Assembly (NCBI GenBank): GCA_900549685.1
Contig: UROX01000144.1
Location: 1-6,556 of the forward strand
Length of the DNA stretch: 6,556 bases
DNA from: an uncultured Alistipes sp.
GTDB lineage: Bacteria > Bacteroidota > Bacteroidia > Bacteroidales > Rikenellaceae
Direction: 5' to 3'
Positions within the stretch are counted from its first letter, which is position 1. The number at the start of each line of letters is the position of its first letter. This document shows, in pieces, positions 1-6,346 of the stretch. The notes beneath the pieces are model-generated. The model saw nothing but the letters and a program-made list of their open reading frames with translations, had not been told where the DNA came from and did not search any database. The position numbers and the translations under genes were made by a program.

Positions 1-27
1 ATCGTGCGCCGGAAAATCAATTGAAAA

Positions 28-59
28 TTTGTATTAACGGTAAAAAAGTTGCACCTTTG
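28..59 (+). promoter_or_regulatory. Bacteroidetes-type promoter of the tRNA-Arg gene
   Basis: A TTTG box (28-31) and CACCTTTG (52-59) are separated by 20 bp. The known Bacteroidetes sigma-ABfr consensus is TTTG, about 19-21 bp, then TAnnTTTG; only the first T of the -7 box is missing. Transcription would start near 65-68, about 10 bases before the tRNA. The position directly upstream of a stable RNA gene supports the call. Confidence 0.7.
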
Positions 60-75
60 CATCCACAGTTTTCTT

Positions 76-147
76 GCCTCCGTAGTTCAATGGATAGAAT
101 GGCAGATTCCGGTTCTGCTGATATGGGTTCGATTCCCGTCGGGGGTA
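76..147 (+). tRNA. tRNA-Arg, anticodon CCG
   Basis: A complete cloverleaf can be folded. The acceptor stem pairs 76-82 with 140-146 (7 bp, two G-U pairs). The D stem is 85-88/97-100 with an eight-base loop holding GG. The anticodon stem is 102-106/114-118 with a seven-base loop whose bases 109-111 read CCG, so it decodes the arginine codon CGG. The variable loop is short (119-122), and the T stem is 123-127/135-139 with the loop TTCGATT. The discriminator base is A147. The following bases are CAA, so CCA is not encoded and must be added by the CCA-adding enzyme, as is usual in Bacteroidetes. The gene stands alone, with its own promoter and terminator. Confidence 0.96.
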
Positions 148-161
148 CAAAGTGACACTTC

Positions 162-198
162 AAACGCTTGACTTTTAACGAGTCAGGCGTTTATTTTT
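162..198 (+). terminator. Intrinsic terminator of the tRNA-Arg transcript
   Basis: A 12-bp stem (162-173 with 181-192, one G-U wobble) has a seven-base loop and is followed by A and then TTTTT (194-198). It lies 14 bases after the tRNA. The end of the T tract also reads TATTTTTG (192-199), a match to the Bacteroidetes -7 box. Confidence 0.88.
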
Positions 199-744
199 GA
201 CAGGTACGACACAGTGAAATATTGTGTTTTTTGCGCCTTTATCAATAAATAATCGAATAATCGGCAGCTAAAACAAGGCTAAGTATTCCAGATCGCATGC
301 TGTCAGATAACGTAAACGTTCGATAAACATAATTACCGAACATCGGATTTTCAAACAAAAACGGAGGCTTTCCCTGCCTCTGTCGTATGGGAAACGATGT
401 CTTGGCATATACGCTCCCGGACGGTTGTTCGAGACTTCCGTTTTCCAGTCTAAACGCCGAATGAGTATCCCGATACCTTTTCTTCGTTAAAGCCATGTAT
501 GTTCGCCGTACCGTCATTCCAACGGATCGTGGGGAATTCGCATATACAATCCGCACCGCGCTTCATTCAGGCCTTCGTTAAAACGAAAGCGCCGAACGAA
601 TGACAATGACCAGATTCGGATACGGCCCGCCGAAACGACGATACTTCGACGCGAAATGCCTTGAGGTATACAACCGGGAGCGTGGCTGAAGATTCCGAAC
701 CGACCGGTTTTTACCGATCTTTCGGGCATCCGGCGCCGATACCC
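199..744. other. Gene-free stretch between two facing terminators
   Basis: About 550 bases lie downstream of both the tRNA-Arg unit and nifJ. No convincing gene is visible. Two overlapping open frames on the - strand (242-556, 104 codons; 514-753, 79 codons) have no recognisable domain. They begin close behind the nifJ terminator without a clear promoter or ribosome binding site. They are rich in Arg and Ser and look like chance or decayed frames. Base composition is more AT-rich than in the neighbouring genes, mainly at the left end. An imperfect hairpin at 724-744 abuts the nifJ terminator. I see no long repeat, transfer RNA remnant or insertion-sequence end. A small RNA or a lineage-specific short protein cannot be excluded. 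Confidence 0.55.
208..232 (+). terminator. Possible second, weaker terminator hairpin
   Basis: ACACA (209-213) pairs with TGTGT (223-227), extended by G-U pairs at each end, around a seven-base loop. A run of six T (227-232) follows. The stem is short and AT-rich, so this would be a weak backup to the strong hairpin ten bases upstream. It could also be chance. Confidence 0.35.
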
Positions 745-791
745 GGTAAACAAAGAAAAGAGGGTATCCGACCCACTGTCGGATACCCTCT
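745..791 (-). terminator. Intrinsic terminator of nifJ
   Basis: A perfect 14-bp stem (759-772 with 778-791) surrounds a five-base loop. Read on the - strand it is followed by a T-rich tail, TTTTCTTTGTTT (747-758). It starts about 30 bases after the nifJ stop codon, so it very likely ends the nifJ transcript and isolates the gene as a single-gene unit. Confidence 0.9.
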
Positions 792-822
792 CTATCCTTG
801 GTTATAAACCCGGAAACCGTCG

Positions 823-3800
823 TTATTCTTCGGTCTCGGAATAGTTCATCGCGGCGAAGCGTTTATAGGTTCCGTAACGCCACTGGGCATTGGCCTGCGA
901 AGCGGCGAAGAGTTCTTCGGCTTCGGCCGGGAAAGCCTTGAGCAGCGACGTGTAACGCACCTCGCGATGGATGAATTCCTGGAATTTGCTCCAGTCCGGT
1001 TCTTTCGAATCGAGCGAGAACGGATTCTTGCCCTGTTCGATCAAGGTCGGGTTGAAGCGCCACAGATGCCAGTAACCGGCTTCTACGGCCCGTTTTTCGG
1101 TCAGCTGCGACTGGCCCATGCCGCCCTTGATACCGTGGTTGATACAGGGGGCGTAAGCGATGATGAGCGACGGACCGTCGTAGGCTTCGGCCTCGCGGAG
1201 CGCCTGCAGGTACTGGTTGTGGTTGGCACCCATGGCGACCTGAGCGACATAGACGTAACCGTAGGTCATGGCCATCGCGCCGAGGTCTTTCTTGCGGACC
1301 CGCTTGCCGGCCGTGGCAAACTTGGCGACGGCACCGATCGGGGTACTCTTCGAAGACTGTCCGCCCGTGTTGGAGTAAACCTCCGTATCGAGCACGAGGA
1401 TATTGACGTTCTTACCCGATGCGATCACGTGGTCCAGACCGCCGAATCCGATATCGTAGGCCCATCCGTCGCCGCCGAAGATCCAGTGCGACTTCTTGAC
1501 CAGATATTGTTTGAGCGACAGGATTTCCTTGCAGATGTCGCATCCGCAGGCTTCCATCATCGGCACCAGACGGGCAGCGATCTCTTCGGTCGCGGCGGCG
1601 TCCTCTTTCTTTTCGATCCATTCGCCCATCACGGCCTTCAGTTCGGCCGGGCAGCTGTCGCCGGCAACGGCTTCCTGCATCCGCAGAGCGACTCTCTCGC
1701 GCATTTTTTCGACACCGCTGAAGATACCCAGACCGAACTCGGCATTGTCTTCGAACAGCGAGTTGGCCCATGCGGGTCCCTGTCCCTTGGCATTGGTACA
1801 GTAGGGCGAGGAGGGAGCCGATCCGCCGTAGATGGACGAACATCCCGTGGCGTTGGCGACGATCATCCGGTGACCGAACAACTGCGTGATGGCTTTGATA
1901 TAAGGCGTTTCGCCGCAACCCGCGCAAGCACCGGAGAACTCGAACAGAGGCTGCGAGAACTGGCTGTTCTTGACGGTCTTGGTCTTATCGACCACCGTAT
2001 CCTTGTAACCCACTTTCGCGTGCATGTACTCCCAGCGGGCGGCTTCGCCTTTTTCGAGCTGGCCTTCGAGCGGTTTCATCACGAGGGCCTTGTTCGGGGC
2101 GGGGCAGATGTTGGCACAGTTGCCGCAGCCCGTACAGTCGAGCGGAGAAACCTGAATCTTGAACCGGTAAGCCTTCGTGGCGCCGGCACCCTGAATCGTC
2201 ACGGTTCCTTCGGGAGCCGCAGCCGCTTCTTCTTCGGTAAGCAGGAACGGACGGATGGCTGCGTGGGGGCAGACATAAGCGCACTGGTTGCACTGGATAC
2301 AGTTTTCGCTCTGCCATTCGGGCACGCTGACGGCGATGCCCCGTTTTTCGTAACGCGAGGTTCCGGCATCCCACGTACCGTCTTCACGGCCGTTGAACGC
2401 GCTCACGGGCAGGTCGTCGCCCCGCAGCGAGTTGATCGGTTCGACGATCTTGGCGATGAATTCGGGCACGTCGTGTGCAGCGGCAGGCTGTACGGCGAGC
2501 GAAGCCCACTCGGAGGGCACTTCCACTTTGATTACGTCGCCGCCCTTTTCGACAGCGGCGTAGTTCATGTTCACGATGTCCTCGCCCTTCTTGCCGTAGG
2601 ATTTGTAGATGGCTTTCTTCATCTCCTCTTTGGCAACGTCGTAGGGAATCACGCCGGAGACTTTGAAGAACGCGCTCTGCATGATCGTGTTGGTACGGTT
2701 GCCCAGACCGATCTCGGCTGCGATCTTCGTCGCGTTGATGATATAGAAGTTGATCTTGTGCTCGGCCATGTATTTCTTCATGTCGTCGGGCAGATGCTTC
2801 TTGGTGGTCTCTTCGTCCCACACGCTGTTGAGCAGGAACGTACCGCCGTCCTTGAGTCCTTTGAGCAGATCGTATTTGCCCAGATAGGAAGGAACGTGGC
2901 AGGCCACGAAGTCGGGCGTATTGACCAGATAGGGCGAACGAATCGGGTTGTCGCCGAAACGCAGGTGCGACGAGGTGTAGCCGCCCGATTTCTTCGAGTC
3001 ATAGGAGAAATAGGCCTGGCAGTATTTGTCGGTGGAGTTACCGATGATCTTGATCGAGTTCTTGTTGGCACCCACCGTACCGTCGGCGCCCAGACCGATG
3101 AAACGGGCTTCGAACGTGCCGTTGTTTTCGAGGTGCAGCTCTTCGCCCACGGGCAGCGAGGTGAACGTCACGTCGTCCACGATACCCACCGTGAAGTGGT
3201 TTTTCGGTTCGGCGGCTTTCAGATTCTCGAACACGGCGAGCATCTGGGCCGGCGTGGTGTCCTTGGACGAGAGACCGTAACGGCCGCCCACGACGATCGG
3301 AGCATTCTCCATGCCGTAGAGCACGTCCTTGACGTCCAGATAGAGCGGTTCGCCGTTGGCGCCGGGCTCTTTGGTGCGGTCCAGCACGCAGATCCGTTTG
3401 ACGGAGGCGGGCAGCACTTCCAGCAGGTATTTCGGCGAGAACGGACGGTAGAGGTGCACGGTGATCAGACCGGCCTTTTCGCCGCGGGAACGCATGTAGT
3501 CGATCGTCTCCTTGAGCGTTTCGCAGACAGAACCCATCGCCACGACGATGTTTTCGGCATCCGCATCGCCGTAATAGGTGAACGGCTTGTATTCGCGGCC
3601 GGTAATGGAGCTGATACTGCGCATGGCATCGGCGACCAGATCGGGGATGGCGTCGTAGAATTTGTTCGACGCCTCGCGGGTCTGGAAGTAGATATCGGGG
3701 TTCTGGGCCGTACCGCGCGTAACCGGACTTTCGGGATTGAGGGCGCGGGCACGGAAATCGGCGAGAGCCTTACGGTCGAGCAGAGCCGTGAGAGCCTCTT

Positions 3801-4365
3801 CGTCGATCATCTCGATTTTCTGAATCTCGTGGGAGGTACGGAAACCGTCGAAGAAATGCAGGAAAGGAATCCGCGATTTGATAGCCACCAGATGGGCCAC
3901 GCCGGCCAGATCCATCACTTCCTGCACGCTGCACGAAGCGAGCATGGCAAAACCGGTCTGACGGGCAGCCATCACGTCCTGATGGTCTCCGAAAATGGAG
4001 AGCGACTGGGCGGCCAGCGCACGGGCCGATACGTGGAATACGCACGGAAGCAACTCGCCGGCTATCTTGTACATATTGGGGATCATAAGGAGCAGGCCCT
4101 GAGACGCCGTGAACGTGGTGGTCAGCGCACCGCTCTGCAACGAACCGTGCACCGCACCCGCAGCGCCCGCCTCCGACTGCATCTCGACGACCTTCACCGT
4201 CTCGCCGAAAATATTTTTGCGTCCGGAAGCCGCCCATTCATCGACGTATTCGGCCATGGTGGACGACGGAGTGATCGGATAGATCGCCGCCACCTCGCTG
4301 AACAGGTAGGCGATGTGGGCTGCGGCGTAGTTTCCGTCACAAGTAATGAATTTTTTCTGTGCCAT
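823..4365 (-). CDS. nifJ: Pyruvate:ferredoxin (flavodoxin) oxidoreductase
   Basis: This cytosolic enzyme oxidises pyruvate with coenzyme A to acetyl-CoA and CO2 and passes two electrons to ferredoxin or flavodoxin. The 1180 residues hold the full single-chain arrangement in order. The N-terminal thiamine/pyruvate domain has YPITP at 29-33, E65 in the EMQSEAG stretch and R115. A transketolase-C-like domain spans about 260-415 and the gamma domain about 420-625. A two-cluster ferredoxin domain has C689, C692, C695, C699 and C744, C747, C750, C754. The C-terminal thiamine diphosphate domain has GDGWAYD from 965 and NTGGQ at 999-1003. C814, C817, C841 and C1074 fit the proximal 4Fe-4S cluster. 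The start at 4365 gives the usual N-terminus, MAQKKFITCDGN. An in-frame ATG 21 codons upstream lies inside the predicted -7 box, so it is unlikely to be used. The protein stops about 50 residues short of the 1232-residue Desulfovibrio africanus enzyme and appears to lack its protective C-terminal domain VII. It has its own promoter and terminator. Confidence 0.97.
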   Translation of the reverse strand: MAQKKFITCDGNYAAAHIAYLFSEVAAIYPITPSSTMAEYVDEWAASGRKNIFGETVKVVEMQSEAGAAGAVHGSLQSGALTTTFTASQGLLLMIPNMYKIAGELLPCVFHVSARALAAQSLSIFGDHQDVMAARQTGFAMLASCSVQEVMDLAGVAHLVAIKSRIPFLHFFDGFRTSHEIQKIEMIDEEALTALLDRKALADFRARALNPESPVTRGTAQNPDIYFQTREASNKFYDAIPDLVADAMRSISSITGREYKPFTYYGDADAENIVVAMGSVCETLKETIDYMRSRGEKAGLITVHLYRPFSPKYLLEVLPASVKRICVLDRTKEPGANGEPLYLDVKDVLYGMENAPIVVGGRYGLSSKDTTPAQMLAVFENLKAAEPKNHFTVGIVDDVTFTSLPVGEELHLENNGTFEARFIGLGADGTVGANKNSIKIIGNSTDKYCQAYFSYDSKKSGGYTSSHLRFGDNPIRSPYLVNTPDFVACHVPSYLGKYDLLKGLKDGGTFLLNSVWDEETTKKHLPDDMKKYMAEHKINFYIINATKIAAEIGLGNRTNTIMQSAFFKVSGVIPYDVAKEEMKKAIYKSYGKKGEDIVNMNYAAVEKGGDVIKVEVPSEWASLAVQPAAAHDVPEFIAKIVEPINSLRGDDLPVSAFNGREDGTWDAGTSRYEKRGIAVSVPEWQSENCIQCNQCAYVCPHAAIRPFLLTEEEAAAAPEGTVTIQGAGATKAYRFKIQVSPLDCTGCGNCANICPAPNKALVMKPLEGQLEKGEAARWEYMHAKVGYKDTVVDKTKTVKNSQFSQPLFEFSGACAGCGETPYIKAITQLFGHRMIVANATGCSSIYGGSAPSSPYCTNAKGQGPAWANSLFEDNAEFGLGIFSGVEKMRERVALRMQEAVAGDSCPAELKAVMGEWIEKKEDAAATEEIAARLVPMMEACGCDICKEILSLKQYLVKKSHWIFGGDGWAYDIGFGGLDHVIASGKNVNILVLDTEVYSNTGGQSSKSTPIGAVAKFATAGKRVRKKDLGAMAMTYGYVYVAQVAMGANHNQYLQALREAEAYDGPSLIIAYAPCINHGIKGGMGQSQLTEKRAVEAGYWHLWRFNPTLIEQGKNPFSLDSKEPDWSKFQEFIHREVRYTSLLKAFPAEAEELFAASQANAQWRYGTYKRFAAMNYSETEE

Positions 4366-4425
4366 CTTCAAGTTAAGATTTGTAGGGTGATTGTCCCTGA
4401 TGTTCTTCCTTCGTAAATATCGGCA

Positions 4426-4433
4426 CAAATATA
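4426..4433 (-). promoter_or_regulatory. -7 promoter box of nifJ
   Basis: Read on the - strand the sequence is TATATTTG, a perfect match to the Bacteroidetes TAnnTTTG box. Transcription would start around 4418-4421, giving a leader of roughly 55 bases before the nifJ ATG. The region about 20 bp further upstream (4453-4458) reads ATTATC on this strand, so no proper TTTG -33 box is present. The leader has no clear Shine-Dalgarno sequence; a short AGGG/CCCT inverted pair lies at 4384-4398. Confidence 0.7.
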
Positions 4434-4435
4434 CG

Positions 4436-4453
4436 CCGATTATTTTAAATCGG
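4436..4453. promoter_or_regulatory. Palindromic operator candidate upstream of nifJ
   Basis: CCGATT (4436-4441) and AATCGG (4448-4453) form a perfect inverted repeat with a six-base AT-only spacer. It begins two bases upstream of the nifJ -7 box and fills the gap where RNA polymerase would bridge -7 and -33. This is the usual geometry of a dimeric regulator site. I cannot match it to a known factor: it is not the Rex consensus, and it only loosely resembles the TTGAT-N4-ATCAA site of Crp/Fnr proteins. Binding by any regulator is inferred. Confidence 0.4.
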
Positions 4454-4538
4454 ATAATTTTTTCACGTTTTAGCTATGAAATGTCCGGAATTATATTATT
4501 TTTGCCCGCCGGTCGGAACAGCCTTTTTCGGAGGTCAC

Positions 4539-4558
4539 GACAGGGCGGCCGGCCTGTC
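4539..4558 (+). promoter_or_regulatory. GC-rich hairpin in the mtgA leader
   Basis: GACAGG (4539-4544) pairs with CCTGTC (4553-4558) around an eight-base loop, ending 16 bases before the mtgA ATG. The inner bases also contain the palindrome GGCCGGCC. No T tract follows, so it is not a terminator. A weak promoter may lie just upstream: T4496 to G4504 resembles a TAnnTTTG box with one extra base, and no clear -33 box is seen. If transcription starts there, the hairpin lies in the leader next to the ribosome landing site. Confidence 0.35.
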
Positions 4559-4574
4559 AATAAACGGTTATTTT

Positions 4575-5270
4575 ATGCGCTACATAGGGCGGCTGATCGT
4601 ATATCTGTTTCTTTTTCTGGCAACCTGTTCGATAGGCTCGGTGCTGTTGCTGCGGTTCGTTCCGGTGACAGTCACGCCGCTCAAAGTGATCCGGCTGTTC
4701 GAGAACCGGAAAGAACACGGGCTGAAGGTACGCTCGAAGTGGGTTCCGTTCGACAAAATCAATCCGCAGATGATCCAGGCCGTGATCGCCACCGAAGACA
4801 ATCATTTCCTGACGCACCGGGGCTTCGACTGGGATGCCATCGACCGGGCGCTCGAAGAAAACAAAGAGGGCAAACGGATACGGGGAGGCAGCACGATCTC
4901 CCAGCAGACGGCCAAAAACATCTTCTGCCCCCCGTCGCGGACATGGCTGCGCAAGGGCGTCGAGGCATGGCAGACGGTACTCATCGAGACGTTCTGGAGC
5001 AAGCGCCGCATCATGGAGGTATACCTCAACATCATAGAGACCGGACCCAACATGTACGGCGTGGAAGCTCCCGCCCGCGACATATACGGCAAAACGGCGG
5101 CCGAGCTGAACCGACACGAAGCCTCGATGATCGCCACGGTACTGCCCAATCCGCTGCGCATGCGGCTTTCGGCTCCGTCCGACTATATGGTCCGGAGGGC
5201 GGCGAGGGTACGCTCGCTGATGAACAAACTCGGAAAAATCGATTTCGACCGGCCCGAAGAAGAGCCGTGA
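4575..5270 (+). CDS. mtgA: Monofunctional biosynthetic peptidoglycan transglycosylase
   Basis: The product polymerises glycan strands from lipid II at the outer face of the inner membrane and has no transpeptidase domain. The 231-residue length is typical for MtgA. An N-terminal membrane anchor (about 7-30) is followed by one GT51 domain. The family motifs are clear: TEDNHFLTHRGFDWDAI from 73, with the first catalytic glutamate E74; RGGSTISQQTAKNIF from 103; and EVYLN at 148-152, with the second glutamate E148, followed by NMYGVEAPARDIYGK. The start was chosen because the Met at 4575 directly precedes the membrane segment. The frame is open 33 codons further up to 4476, but that stretch has no domain character and covers the likely promoter. 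The gene is divergent from nifJ and converges with the next gene, so it is probably transcribed alone. Confidence 0.95.
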   Translation: MRYIGRLIVYLFLFLATCSIGSVLLLRFVPVTVTPLKVIRLFENRKEHGLKVRSKWVPFDKINPQMIQAVIATEDNHFLTHRGFDWDAIDRALEENKEGKRIRGGSTISQQTAKNIFCPPSRTWLRKGVEAWQTVLIETFWSKRRIMEVYLNIIETGPNMYGVEAPARDIYGKTAAELNRHEASMIATVLPNPLRMRLSAPSDYMVRRAARVRSLMNKLGKIDFDRPEEEP

Positions 5271-5308
5271 CAACCTTTGCCGCCACCGTGCCTCCGGGGC
5301 TGCGATCC

Positions 5309-5366
5309 GATTCGGGCCTCCGCCGAAACACGGGTCGGGAAACGATCCGAATCTCCGGCCGGAGGC
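5309..5366. repeat. Interleaved inverted repeats between convergent genes
   Basis: The 118-base gap between the mtgA and glycosyltransferase stop codons holds two seven-base inverted pairs: GATTCGG (5309-5315) with CCGAATC (5347-5353), and GCCTCCG (5316-5322) with CGGAGGC (5360-5366). There is also a local palindrome, CTCCGGCCGGAG (5353-5364). The two long-range pairs interleave, so they cannot nest in one simple hairpin. No T tract follows on either strand, so a standard intrinsic terminator is not evident here. Confidence 0.35.
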
Positions 5367-5388
5367 TGCGGACAACGGCTGCCGTACT

Positions 5389-6174
5389 TTACCGCACGGA
5401 ATCGTCCGGAGCTTCTTCCCGTCCGGCAGCGCCTTGTTCCCAGAGTTTGGCGACGGTGGCGAACTTGTAGAACGCATTCAGCACGGCATAGGCAAACCCG
5501 GCCCTGCCGTCGCGGAAACCTCCCTTGACGATCCAGAACCGTAGGAAACGCCACGTACATTTGGCAAAAGCCAAAAACACGGAAAAGTCCTGTCCCCGAC
5601 GGCGGATCAGCTCCTTGTCGGAATATTGGTTCGTCTTGGCGATCCGGGCCGAGACGCTCTCGTTGGCCAGATGCTCCATCGCCAGCTCCCGGCGACGGGA
5701 GGGAATCGTAAAGATACGTCCCTCGACCACAGGGCGGGCATGGATCTGCTCGGGCCAGAAGGTTTTCGACTTGCGGATGAGCCGGATGATGTAGTCGGGA
5801 TAGTCGCCGTGCATGAAACGCCCCAGAAAATAATTCTTACGTGCCATTTTCAGTGCGGCGTATCCTTCGGCCTCGGCTCTTTCGGCGAAATCGTATAAAT
5901 ATGTCCGCAACGCATCGGGGATCACCTCGTCGGAATCGAGCACCAGTACCCATTCGTTCGAAGCGCAGGAGATGGCATAATTGCGGGCCGGTTCGACGAA
6001 TCCGGTCCGTTCGTGGTAGACGATCCGGCAGCCGTAACGCTCGGCGATGGCGACGGTACGATCGGTGCTGTGCATGTCGCAGAGCACGATCTCGTCGAAA
6101 GAGCGGACCGAACGAAGGCATTCGTCCAGAAAACGCTCGGAGTTGAACGTATTGATAACGACGGATATTTTCAT
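5389..6174 (-). CDS. Family 2 glycosyltransferase, WaaE/KdtX-like
   Basis: This 261-residue inverting glycosyltransferase probably transfers a sugar to lipopolysaccharide core or another surface glycan from a nucleotide-sugar donor in the cytosol. The N-terminus MKISVVINTFNSERFLDECL is the classic GT-A fold opening. D33 and D38 lie in the nucleotide-binding loop CDMHSTDRT. The metal-binding DxD motif is D80-S81-D82, followed by E83. The middle part, with a tyrosine-rich stretch around 125-133, a conserved-looking H145 and MEHLANESVSARIAKTNQYS from 166, resembles the WaaE/KdtX group. A hydrophobic or amphipathic stretch (about 200-216) may lie against the membrane. The ATG at 6174 gives the expected N-terminus. 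The exact sugar and acceptor cannot be read from sequence. It may also be a capsule or exopolysaccharide enzyme, so no symbol is given. Confidence 0.9.
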   Translation of the reverse strand: MKISVVINTFNSERFLDECLRSVRSFDEIVLCDMHSTDRTVAIAERYGCRIVYHERTGFVEPARNYAISCASNEWVLVLDSDEVIPDALRTYLYDFAERAEAEGYAALKMARKNYFLGRFMHGDYPDYIIRLIRKSKTFWPEQIHARPVVEGRIFTIPSRRRELAMEHLANESVSARIAKTNQYSDKELIRRRGQDFSVFLAFAKCTWRFLRFWIVKGGFRDGRAGFAYAVLNAFYKFATVAKLWEQGAAGREEAPDDSVR

Positions 6175-6239
6175 GGATAGACGGTATTAAACGGTCCGGG
6201 AAGCACCGCCTCCGCAGTTTGTTCCGGACGAACCTCCCG

Positions 6240-6247
6240 CAATAGTA
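6240..6247 (-). promoter_or_regulatory. Possible -7 box for the glycosyltransferase
   Basis: On the - strand this reads TACTATTG, one mismatch from TAnnTTTG, about 65 bases before the glycosyltransferase ATG. A T-rich GTTTTC lies only 15-16 bases upstream, which is short for a -33 box. The 172-base gap (6175-6346) shows nothing else clear, and the gene might instead be read through from the frame at its left-hand upstream side. Confidence 0.22.
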
Positions 6248-6346
6248 CGAAATTTTCGGGAGAAAACCGCCGAGGTCCGCGGCCGCGTCGCCATTTCGGG
6301 ACCGTTATACCGGACGCACAGCGCGGCCGAAACCCGGACGGCGGCT

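Noticed and set aside
967..4416. A + strand open frame of 1149 codons running opposite almost all of nifJ
   Set aside because: It is codon-aligned with nifJ, so its stops would need TTA, CTA or TCA codons in nifJ, which this G/C-ending codon usage avoids. Its translation shows no domain character, while the nifJ frame has every expected motif.
4366..4428. The 21-codon N-terminal extension of nifJ
   Set aside because: Its ATG lies inside the predicted -7 box, and the extension does not resemble the family; the Met at 4365 gives the usual N-terminus.
4391..5470. A 359-codon + strand frame overlapping mtgA
   Set aside because: It is a shadow frame of mtgA, rich in Arg, Gly and Ser and without domains, whereas the mtgA frame carries both catalytic glutamates.
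4557..5477. A 306-codon - strand frame opposite mtgA
   Set aside because: It is an antisense shadow in GC-rich sequence and also overlaps the end of the glycosyltransferase gene; no motif is seen.
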